Shown one piece after another: positions 1 through 6,416 of a stretch of 7,986 nucleotides of DNA. Below the pieces are notes generated by a model. The model saw only the letters and a list, made by a program, of their open reading frames with translations, searched no databases and was not told where the DNA came from. Position 1 is the first letter of the stretch. Every line of letters starts with the position of its first letter. Origin of the DNA: Bacteroidales bacterium UBA2764 (GTDB lineage Bacteria > Bacteroidota > Bacteroidia > Bacteroidales > Paludibacteraceae); assembly GCA_002352705.1 (NCBI GenBank), contig DEIW01000052.1, positions 1 to 7,986 of the forward strand. Reading direction: 5' to 3'. The translations under genes were made by a program, and so were the position numbers.

Positions 1-10
1 AAATTCGCCG

Positions 11-42
11 CAAAGATACAAATTTTTTTTGAGATACGCAAA
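11..42 (-). promoter_or_regulatory. Left-facing Bacteroidota-type promoter
   Basis: Read on the minus strand, TTTG (42 to 39) is followed after exactly 20 nt by TATCTTTG (18 to 11). This fits the Bacteroidota primary-sigma consensus TTTG, 19-21 nt, TAnnTTTG. Transcription would start near position 4-6 and leave the window at once, so the gene served lies to the left and cannot be identified. The -33 box sits inside TTTGCGTAT, the same nine bases that surround the -33 box of the right-facing promoter. The box match is seen directly; activity is inferred. Confidence 0.65.
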
Positions 43-66
43 AGTTATAGCTTAATTTTACTTTTT

Positions 67-95
67 TACGCATTTTTACCGGTAAAATTTGCGTA
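67..95. repeat. Interrupted inverted repeat over the -33 box
   Basis: A perfect 14-bp palindrome TTTTACC/GGTAAAA (74-87) is flanked by a second pair of arms, TACGCA (67-72) and TGCGTA (90-95). They are offset by one base on the left and two on the right. The right arm overlaps the -33 TTTG at 88-91. A third TACGCA lies at 35-40, within the left-facing promoter. The shape suggests an operator for a dimeric regulator or a cruciform-prone spacer between divergent promoters. No regulator is identified, and in such A/T-rich DNA part of the symmetry could be chance. Confidence 0.45.
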
Positions 96-119
96 TATGG
101 GAGAGTTTTTGTAATTTTG
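88..119 (+). promoter_or_regulatory. Right-facing Bacteroidota-type promoter for the yifB operon
   Basis: TTTG (88-91) is followed after 20 nt by TAATTTTG (112-119), an exact match to the Bacteroidota consensus TTTG, 19-21 nt, TAnnTTTG. A start of transcription near 124-127 would leave a leader of roughly 20 nt before the yifB ATG at 148, too short for a riboswitch. It is the only good promoter seen upstream of the four plus-strand genes, which are tightly spaced, so it probably drives all of them. Confidence 0.75.
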
Positions 120-147
120 TGCCGAAAATCATAAACATGCGCATATT

Positions 148-1728
148 ATGCTAAACAAGATCTATAGTGCTGCTCCGGTGGGGATTGAGGCGGTCAAAGT
201 GACGATTGAGGTACATTCGGTTCCCGGCTTTGATTTCGTCATGGTCGGACTGCCGGATACGTCCGTCAAAGAGTCGCACGAACGAATAATGGCGGCGTTG
301 ACAGTCAATGGATTAGAGGCTCTGCATCGCTCTTATACCATCAACATGGCCCCGGCGGATATCAAGAAAGAAGGCTCGCTCTACGACCTGCCTTTGGCCA
401 TCGGTATGCTGGCGGGAGGAGAGAAGATGAAATCCAAAGAGCTGGAGCACTATATGATTGTCGGTGAGTTGTCGCTGGATGGCTCGTTGCAGCCTATTCG
501 CGGCGCGCTGCCGATTGCTCTTTGCGCACGGAAAGAAGGCTTCAAAGGCTTGATTTTGCCGGAAGCGAATGCTGAAGAAGCGGCAGTGGTGGATGGTCTG
601 GAGGTCTATGGATTGAAGAACCTCATGGAAGTGATTCATTTCCTCAATGGCGAACCGAAAGATGACCTGAACCCGGACGAACCATGGCGTCCTACCAAGG
701 TCGATACACAAGCGCTGTTTGACGAACTGGCGTTCCCCACAGACGTGGATTTCTCGGACGTTCGCGGACAGTTCAAGGTGCGCAGAGCCGTGGAGATAGC
801 TGCTGCCGGTGGACATAACATGATCATGATAGGCCCTCCGGGAGCAGGCAAATCGATGATTGCCAAACGCATTCCCACGATCCTTCCGCCTCTGACGCTT
901 GAAGAGGCTTTGGAGACCACCAAGATCCATTCCATCGTGGGACTGACGAATAAGAAAAAAGGTGTCAGCAGCTCGCTTATCGTGCAGCGTCCGTTCCGCT
1001 CGCCTCACCATACGATCACCGATACGGCACTCGTGGGCGGAGGCCAGAACCCCCATCCGGGGGAGATCTCCTTGGCGCATAATGGAGTGCTTTTCCTTGA
1101 CGAACTGCCTGAATATAAGCGTTCTGTGCTCGAAGTGATGCGCCAACCCTTGGAAGACCGGCATATCACCGTATCACGAACCAAAGAGACGGTCGATTAT
1201 CCGGCTTCCTTCATGCTGGTAGCCGCGATGAATCCCTGTCCGTGCGGACATTACGGCGAGAATAACCCGGCCCATCCGTGTACTTGTACTCCGGCGCAGA
1301 TACACCGTTACTTGAGTAAGATAAGCGGGCCACTCCTCGACCGTATAGATATCCAATGCGAGATAGAAGCAGTGCCGTATGAGCAGTTGCGAGATACACG
1401 ACCGGGCGAATCTTCCGCAGCGATGCGCGAACGGGTGCTGAGAGCGCGCGCCATTCAGAACGAACGGTTCAAGCACAGCCGCCTGGTGCATTGCAACGCC
1501 ATGATGAACTCCAAGATGGTACGGCAATATTGTGCGTTAGACGAGGAATGCGACAGACTGCTGGAGTTCACGATGGCGAGACTCGGTCTCTCTGCCCGTG
1601 CCTATGACCGCGTACTGAAAGTGGCACGCACGATAGCCGACATAGAAGGAGCGGAGAATATACAGAAGAAACATTTATTAGAAGCAATATCATACCGGTC
1701 GTTAGACCGGAATAACTGGGCAGGTTAA
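148..1728 (+). CDS. yifB: YifB/ComM family Mg-chelatase-like AAA+ ATPase
   Basis: A 526-residue cytoplasmic AAA+ ATPase at the usual full length for the family. The N-terminal ChlI/Lon-like domain (about 1-170) starts with the family-typical MLNKIYSAAPVGIEA and contains VGLPD. The ATPase core has Walker A GPPGAGKS (229-236), Walker B LFLDE (315-319), a cysteine cluster CPC...CTC (364, 366, 378, 380) and LLDRIDI (396-402). The C-terminal lid ends in the family signature YRSLDRNNWAG. In Vibrio the orthologue ComM is a hexameric branch-migration helicase that extends recombination during natural transformation; elsewhere, including most Bacteroidota, the role is less tested. The ATG at 148 follows a consensus promoter. 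An out-of-frame ATG lies just upstream at 137. First gene of a four-gene operon, with the next gene 4 nt after its stop. Confidence 0.96.
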   Translation: MLNKIYSAAPVGIEAVKVTIEVHSVPGFDFVMVGLPDTSVKESHERIMAALTVNGLEALHRSYTINMAPADIKKEGSLYDLPLAIGMLAGGEKMKSKELEHYMIVGELSLDGSLQPIRGALPIALCARKEGFKGLILPEANAEEAAVVDGLEVYGLKNLMEVIHFLNGEPKDDLNPDEPWRPTKVDTQALFDELAFPTDVDFSDVRGQFKVRRAVEIAAAGGHNMIMIGPPGAGKSMIAKRIPTILPPLTLEEALETTKIHSIVGLTNKKKGVSSSLIVQRPFRSPHHTITDTALVGGGQNPHPGEISLAHNGVLFLDELPEYKRSVLEVMRQPLEDRHITVSRTKETVDYPASFMLVAAMNPCPCGHYGENNPAHPCTCTPAQIHRYLSKISGPLLDRIDIQCEIEAVPYEQLRDTRPGESSAAMRERVLRARAIQNERFKHSRLVHCNAMMNSKMVRQYCALDEECDRLLEFTMARLGLSARAYDRVLKVARTIADIEGAENIQKKHLLEAISYRSLDRNNWAG

Positions 1729-1732
1729 GATT

Positions 1733-3247
1733 ATGACACGGGAAGGATGGCAAAAACGGGTACTGATTGACTTTATCGTATGGCTGATAGCAGCATTGCT
1801 ATGTATGCTATGGCGATGGGTGGCAGACAAGAGTGAAATAGTGCATTACTGGGCGCTTTTCGGTGTGCTGGCAGTACTATGGGTAGTAGTAGGTTTTGCG
1901 GTGCAGCTATACCGGTCGTATAAAGACACATGGTTCTGGCAGTCCATGCTGTCGCTGGTAGCAGATGCAGGTGTGTTGATCGGATTGAGCTGGTGGATAT
2001 TACCGCAGATACCCTATAACCTGTCTCCGCGCGTAGCGATGTGGACAATACTGGTGGTAGGGGCGATAGAAACGGTAGTGGTTCTGATGGAGCACTACTG
2101 GAAATACGCCACCAACATGACCGTTCCGGCGATGCAAATAGAGCAACGCAAGAACGCCCATGTCACACGCAAAGATGAGAAACGGAGCAAATCTTCCATC
2201 GATTCTATTCATCAATCGGTGCTGAGTGTGACAACGGAGGCCGATTATTATATGCTTCGCAAGAAAGCCCGGTTGGACTCCAGACAAACGAAAGTTGTAT
2301 GTGACCATAACCGGTTCGCTTTCCTGCAGATACCGGATTATCAGTATAAGACTTTGGTGGACCTGACACTGCTGAACGATGCCAAAGGTATTAACCGCCG
2401 TTTCTGTATTGTCAACCAAAAACTGCCGGACGAAGGTATCTATGTATGCTGCTACAGGCCGCAGGAATATATCAAATCAAAGATTTTAGCGAAATATCCG
2501 AGGGGTATAAACTGGATTATCTACAGCCTCTATTTCTTCCGCAAACGTGTTATCCCACGCTTGATGCTCACGAGCCGATTGTATTACGATGTGACGAAAG
2601 GTCGTAAGCGTATGCTGAGTAAAACAGAGGTCTTGGGCAGGCTCTATTATTGCGGATTTGAAGTAGATGAAATAGTTCCGATGGGGCATATTGAATATGT
2701 GTTTGCCCATCGCCATTCCCAGCCTTATCCGCAGGAGCAGATCAAGGTTTACGGTCCGCTGATCAAACTGCCGCGTGTATGCAAGAACAAGGAAATCAAA
2801 TATTTCTACAAGACCCGTACGATGCATCCTTACGCCGAGTATATTCAGAAATATGTATTTGATGCGCGGGGAGGCATGGATATAGCCGATAAGAGTAATG
2901 ACGACTGGCGAATAACGACCTGGGGAAAATTCATGCGGAAATATTGGTTGGACGAATTGCCGATGCTATTCAACTGGCTGAAAGGCGACGTGAAACTGGT
3001 GGGCGTGCGTCCGTTGAGCAAAACGATGTTCGAGACTTATCCGGAGTGGCTGCAAGAGAAACGTACCAAATGCAAACCCGGACTTATTCCTCCTTTTTAT
3101 ATCGATCATCCTGAGACATTTGACGAACTGTTCGCCAGCGAAGACAAGTATCTGACGGAATATCTGGCGCATCCTGTCCGCACGGATATCAAGTATTTCT
3201 TCCTGACTATGCGCTCGATATTAACGCGTAAGACGCACAGCGCATAA
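1733..3247 (+). CDS. Membrane sugar transferase (phosphoglycosyl transferase-like C-terminus)
   Basis: A 504-residue protein. Four hydrophobic segments lie at about 10-28, 38-59, 71-90 and 101-119, followed by a basic stretch and a long soluble part. The C-terminal third matches the bacterial sugar transferase domain: YKTRTMHP (359-366, equivalent to the usual YKFRTM), RITTWGKFMRKYWLDELP with the catalytic-type Asp-Glu pair at 407-408, KGDVKLVGVRP (417-427), then KPGLIPPF. Such enzymes transfer a sugar phosphate to a polyprenyl phosphate to start glycan synthesis. The classic re-entrant helix with its KRxFD start is not visible before YKTRTM. A middle domain (about 170-340, including LSKTEVLGRLYYCGFEV) stands there instead, and the only hydrophobic patch nearby is INWIIYSLYFF (259-269). 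I recall similar long proteins in other Bacteroidota annotated simply as sugar transferase. Substrate unknown. It starts 4 nt after yifB and is probably translationally coupled. Confidence 0.85.
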   Translation: MTREGWQKRVLIDFIVWLIAALLCMLWRWVADKSEIVHYWALFGVLAVLWVVVGFAVQLYRSYKDTWFWQSMLSLVADAGVLIGLSWWILPQIPYNLSPRVAMWTILVVGAIETVVVLMEHYWKYATNMTVPAMQIEQRKNAHVTRKDEKRSKSSIDSIHQSVLSVTTEADYYMLRKKARLDSRQTKVVCDHNRFAFLQIPDYQYKTLVDLTLLNDAKGINRRFCIVNQKLPDEGIYVCCYRPQEYIKSKILAKYPRGINWIIYSLYFFRKRVIPRLMLTSRLYYDVTKGRKRMLSKTEVLGRLYYCGFEVDEIVPMGHIEYVFAHRHSQPYPQEQIKVYGPLIKLPRVCKNKEIKYFYKTRTMHPYAEYIQKYVFDARGGMDIADKSNDDWRITTWGKFMRKYWLDELPMLFNWLKGDVKLVGVRPLSKTMFETYPEWLQEKRTKCKPGLIPPFYIDHPETFDELFASEDKYLTEYLAHPVRTDIKYFFLTMRSILTRKTHSA

Positions 3248-3265
3248 AGACGTATCTGTGATTTG

Positions 3266-4288
3266 ATGATAGAAGATTTGACATATGACCAATGTGTGGC
3301 ACAGGGGATAGGTCCCTTGGTGTTCCCCCAGCGTCTGGAGAGTGGAGAAGATGCCGCTAACAGCCAACGTATGAAGGCCGTTTGCCTGCATAATATCCAG
3401 GAGCAGGTGAAACTCCAATATACGTTGGAGCATGCCTGGCACGCCCTAGAAAATGCCGGCATAAAACCCGTACTGATCAAAGGAGCCGGCTTGGCAGCAC
3501 TCTATCCCGAACCCTCCATGCGCCAATGGGGAGATATCGACATCTTTGTAGGCAAAGAGCAGTATCATCCGGCATGCGCCGTAATGCGTGACACATTTCC
3601 GCGTGCCCTGAAATTTGATGAGGAGTTAGACCATTACAAGCATTATAACCTGATAGCCGATGGTGTCGCCATAGAGGTGCATCGCATCTCAGCGGCATTG
3701 AGCCATCCCGAGGATAACCGGCTGTATGAAGCCATTGAGCAATACGGGATGTATCATGCGGAGGAGATAGAAACAGGCGGATTGACCGTGATGGTGCCGG
3801 AAAGTACTTTCAATGCGCTTTTTGTCTTCTTGCATTCCTGGGAACATATGATCACCGGAAGTGCCAATCTGCGGCAGTTATACGATTTGAAACTGCTATT
3901 GGAAAAGAAAGCCTGCTGTATAAACCAGACTTTGTTAGGAAAATGGCTTCGTTCGCTCTGTCTGACGGAGGTATGGCAGGTATATATGTATATTCTGGTG
4001 CATGATTTGGATTTGGATGTCGCCGAAGCGCCGTTTTATACAGAGACTGTAGCCGCACAAGCGGGCAGGATGCTATCCGATATACTGGACGGGCGGAGTG
4101 CCGGTCATGCTCCGGAGAAGAAGAAATACAGCAACCGGTTTGTCCGTAAATGGCATACCATGCGTGGGCGGTTGCGTGAAACGAAAAGGATAGAGCGGTA
4201 TAGCCCGTCTTATGCGCGGCATATGCGCGAGGCGGTGATACTAAGCGGATTGGGAAGGCTTTTTGCCAAAGACAGAAGATGGGAATGA
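3266..4288 (+). CDS. Nucleotidyltransferase-like family protein (NTP_transf_5 type)
   Basis: A 340-residue soluble protein resembling the uncharacterised nucleotidyltransferase family (Pfam NTP_transf_5). The diagnostic region is KPVLIKGAGLAALY (67-80) followed by MRQWGDIDIFVG (85-96), with the D-x-D pair at 90 and 92 where polymerase-beta-like nucleotidyltransferases bind metal. Further on, EVHRISAAL and a LFVFLHSWEHM helix fit the same family. No signal peptide or membrane segment is seen; the C-terminus is basic and rich in Arg and Lys. A TTG lies in frame one codon before the ATG at 3266; I prefer the ATG. It is 18 nt downstream of the sugar transferase and 15 nt upstream of holA, so it is cotranscribed. 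Members of this family often sit beside polysaccharide genes, but their reaction is unproven, and I do not assign one. Confidence 0.75.
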   Translation: MIEDLTYDQCVAQGIGPLVFPQRLESGEDAANSQRMKAVCLHNIQEQVKLQYTLEHAWHALENAGIKPVLIKGAGLAALYPEPSMRQWGDIDIFVGKEQYHPACAVMRDTFPRALKFDEELDHYKHYNLIADGVAIEVHRISAALSHPEDNRLYEAIEQYGMYHAEEIETGGLTVMVPESTFNALFVFLHSWEHMITGSANLRQLYDLKLLLEKKACCINQTLLGKWLRSLCLTEVWQVYMYILVHDLDLDVAEAPFYTETVAAQAGRMLSDILDGRSAGHAPEKKKYSNRFVRKWHTMRGRLRETKRIERYSPSYARHMREAVILSGLGRLFAKDRRWE

Positions 4289-4303
4289 TGGATTGATGAG
4301 ATA

Positions 4304-5335
4304 ATGGTTAAGAAATTCGAAGATATCATGCGTGCCTTGCACGCGGGAGAGTACGCACCGGTTTATATCCTGTGCGGCGAGGAACCGTATTATACGGACA
4401 GGGTATATGACTATATCTCCGCGAATGCGCTGGATGAGATGGCGCGCGAGTTTGACCAGCAGGTTGTCTATGGCCGTGATCTGCAAGGGGCGGATATAGC
4501 TCCGGTTATCGGAGCAGCCCGCGGATTTGCGATGATGGGAGGAAGAAAAGTCATTATCGTCCGTGAGGCGCAGGCGGTAAAGAAATGGGAGGCGCTGAAT
4601 GCCTATCTCGATAATATGATGCCGCAAACCGTACTGGTGTTGTGCTATAACGGCAAGCCGGACAAGCGTCAAGGAGTGTGGAAACGTGCGGCGGAGCATC
4701 CGCAGGTTGTCTGGCTGCAGAGCGACAAGCTGCGCGATTATGAGGTAGAGCGGTGGATTAGCGCTTATATCAAGGATTTCAGCGCGCAGCACCCGGAGGT
4801 GAGTATTGATCCGCGTGTAGCACCTCTGCTGGCGGATTATTTGGGAACAGACCTGACGGCTATTGTCGGAGCCATGCAGAAACTCATCGACGGCCGCCCC
4901 GAAGGAACGAATACGATAGACGCCGCATTGGTGGAGCGGAATATAGGTATATCCAAGGATTATAATATCATGGAATTACAAGCGGCGTTAATACGCGGCG
5001 ATGTCATGAAAGCCAACCGGATCACACAATATTTCGCCTCCAGCAAGGATCACCCGATGATACGCGAGATGGCGCCGCTGTTCACGTTCTTCTCCAATCT
5101 GCTGATGTACCATTATATGCCGGACAAGAGCCAGTATACCGTGGCCCGGGAGTTAGGTATCAATCCGTATTTCGTAAAGGATTATCAGGCAGCTGCCAAG
5201 CGTTATCCTGCCGGAAAAGCATTCCTGATAATGGGTTATCTGCGGGACACAGACGCCCGGCTGAAAGGTATCAATAATCCTTCAGCCAAAGATGATGATC
5301 TCTGGAAAGAGCTGATTTACAAGATTATGCATTAA
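4304..5335 (+). CDS. holA: DNA polymerase III subunit delta (HolA)
   Basis: A 343-residue protein of the usual length for the clamp-loader delta subunit, which opens the sliding clamp so that it can be loaded at primed sites during replication. Evidence: the N-terminal APVYILCGEEPYYTDRV (about 18-34) with the degenerate, non-ATP-binding loop typical of delta; GRKVIIVREAQ (80-90); DLTAIVGAMQKLI in the lid domain; and a helical C-terminal collar domain with LFTFFSNLLMYHY and DDDLWKELIYKIMH at the end. In many Bacteroidota holA lies among unrelated housekeeping genes, as here. It is the last gene of the plus-strand operon. Its TAA (5333-5335) overlaps the TAA of the convergent DUF4296 gene, and the two genes share TTAA. 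Confidence 0.95.
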   Translation: MVKKFEDIMRALHAGEYAPVYILCGEEPYYTDRVYDYISANALDEMAREFDQQVVYGRDLQGADIAPVIGAARGFAMMGGRKVIIVREAQAVKKWEALNAYLDNMMPQTVLVLCYNGKPDKRQGVWKRAAEHPQVVWLQSDKLRDYEVERWISAYIKDFSAQHPEVSIDPRVAPLLADYLGTDLTAIVGAMQKLIDGRPEGTNTIDAALVERNIGISKDYNIMELQAALIRGDVMKANRITQYFASSKDHPMIREMAPLFTFFSNLLMYHYMPDKSQYTVARELGINPYFVKDYQAAAKRYPAGKAFLIMGYLRDTDARLKGINNPSAKDDDLWKELIYKIMH

Positions 5336-5835
5336 TTGCAGAGGCGATAGGGTGGAACCCAGGGACGCCATGTAGTGGGGGAACCGGAATGGTTCACCCA
5401 GATTAGGCTGTCTAATTGAGAACGGGTGAGGGTGGTGCGCGCCGAGTCGGAGACACTCATTTGCGGGGAGAGATTCAGCTCAGAGGCATGTTCTTTCATA
5501 AATGCATCATGTTCTTCCTTTAATTGGGCTTGCACTTTCGGATAAATCTTATCGAAAAAGAGCGGGTGTGCGGTGTACCATACGAGCGAGGAGTCAAACT
5601 GCGCTTGCGTGATACCATGTTTCTCCATCACTTGGGCATAATAGATATTCTGCGCCTCGTCATGCCCGTACTGCAGTCCTGAAACCTGGATTAGCGCTTC
5701 GGTCTTATGCAGATCTACCAACACATCTCTCATCTCCCACGAGTGTAGAATGCCTTTCGGACGGCAGGAAGACATGTACCAAGGAATCATGTACACAATG
5801 CAAAGAATCAGTATGTACCGGCTGTTGATTCTCAT
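5332..5835 (-). CDS. DUF4296 family putative lipoprotein
   Basis: A 167-residue protein with a lipoprotein-type signal: a positively charged start (MRINSR), a hydrophobic segment (7-19) and MSSC with the candidate lipidated Cys at 24. The mature part begins with RPKGIL and continues EMRDVLVDLHKTEALI, the pattern of DUF4296, a small Bacteroidota family found next to lspA; its function is unknown. A longer in-frame start at 5925 would bury the signal peptide and overlap lspA by about 90 nt. The ATG at 5835 is preferred because it puts the signal peptide at the N-terminus and overlaps the lspA stop as ATGA, a classic coupling arrangement. The tail after about residue 120 (SVSDSARTTLTR to RLCN) looks low in conservation and lies over the hairpin cluster at 5343-5416. 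Confidence 0.85.
   Translation of the reverse strand: MRINSRYILILCIVYMIPWYMSSCRPKGILHSWEMRDVLVDLHKTEALIQVSGLQYGHDEAQNIYYAQVMEKHGITQAQFDSSLVWYTAHPLFFDKIYPKVQAQLKEEHDAFMKEHASELNLSPQMSVSDSARTTLTRSQLDSLIWVNHSGSPTTWRPWVPPYRLCN
5343..5416. terminator. Three-hairpin cluster at the convergent operon junction
   Basis: Three adjacent inverted repeats begin 8 nt past the shared stop codons. The first is GGCG (5343-5346) with CGCC (5366-5369), enclosing GGGT (5350-5353) with ACCC (5357-5360). The second is TGGG and GAACC (5376-5379, 5381-5385) with GGTTC and CCCA (5391-5395, 5397-5400): nine pairs with a single G/A mismatch and a 5-nt loop. The third is ATTAG (5402-5406) with CTAAT (5412-5416). None is followed by a run of T, so these are not textbook intrinsic terminators. 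Because the genes leave no spacer, the structures may stop or stabilise the holA transcript, and fold on either strand. They lie inside the DUF4296 coding sequence. The repeats are seen directly; the role is inferred. Confidence 0.4.
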
Positions 5836-6416
5836 GATTGCTCCGACGGGTGCCTGAAATCGGCATCCATATTCAGTTGCTTCATATAAAATAGCAGGAT
5901 TACAGCTACGGCGCAAGTGATGCAACTATCGGCGAAATTGAATACAGGACGGAAGAAAATCACTTCTCCCGCGCTATTATGGATCAGTGGGAAATAAAAC
6001 ATATCTATCACGCGGCCGTAGAACCAGCCTGCATAGCCAAATAGCTTGCCGTAAAAAATGCAATCGATAATATTCCCCATGGCTCCGGCAATGATGAATG
6101 CAATCGTAGCGATATATCCGGTAGGTGTTTCGGGTCTGCGGAGCAGTACATGGATATACCATCCCAGCAAACCTACCGCTATCAGACGGAATATTGTCAA
6201 TGCCAGTTTGGAGAACCACTCGATGCCGAAAGCCATGCCGTTATTCTCGACATAGCACAACCAGAACCATGAGCATACCTCCCGGCTTTCGCCCAGTTGG
6301 AAATGCGATGCTATATACAGTTTGATAAACTGGTCAATACCTATAGCCGCCAGTACGATAGCTACTACAAGCCAAACGCGCTTTTTACTTCGTTCAACCG
6401 ATCGAGTTTCTCCCAT
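5832..6416 (-). CDS. lspA: Lipoprotein signal peptidase (signal peptidase II)
   Basis: A 194-residue inner-membrane aspartyl protease that cleaves the signal peptide from prolipoproteins after lipid attachment. Four membrane segments are visible (about 14-30, 70-91, 101-118, 158-178). Family motifs are IDQFIKLYI (27-35), ENNGMAFG (57-64), GNIID (114-118), GRVIDMFYFP (134-143) and FNFADS (159-164). The catalytic Asp pair is predicted at 138 and 163. The residue after GNIID is Cys, where many bacteria have Arg; Bacteroidota often vary here. No in-frame ATG, GTG or TTG lies between 6416 and the first membrane segment, so the start must lie inside metK, overlapping its end by 52 nt. Its stop overlaps the start of the DUF4296 lipoprotein, a likely substrate of this enzyme. 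Confidence 0.95.
   Translation of the reverse strand: MGETRSVERSKKRVWLVVAIVLAAIGIDQFIKLYIASHFQLGESREVCSWFWLCYVENNGMAFGIEWFSKLALTIFRLIAVGLLGWYIHVLLRRPETPTGYIATIAFIIAGAMGNIIDCIFYGKLFGYAGWFYGRVIDMFYFPLIHNSAGEVIFFRPVFNFADSCITCAVAVILLFYMKQLNMDADFRHPSEQS

Noticed and set aside
137..154. Five-codon upstream reading frame (MRILC) overlapping the yifB start
   Set aside because: It is short, arises from the palindrome ATGCGCAT, and has no features of a regulatory leader peptide; most likely chance.
313..1164. A 283-codon minus-strand open frame opposite yifB
   Set aside because: It lies wholly within the confidently assigned yifB gene, shows no recognisable domain, is rich in His and Arg as antisense frames often are, and has no visible promoter.
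3229..3260. TATCTGTG before the nucleotidyltransferase-like gene as an internal promoter
   Set aside because: One mismatch in the -7 box and no TTTG at the required distance (TAAG is present instead).
3263..3265. TTG start for the nucleotidyltransferase-like gene
   Set aside because: An ATG follows immediately at 3266, and the extra codon adds nothing recognisable.
5836..5925. A longer N-terminus for the DUF4296 protein starting at 5925
   Set aside because: It would place 30 residues before a clear lipoprotein signal peptide and read through the end of lspA in another frame. The ATG at 5835 gives a proper signal peptide and the ATGA overlap.
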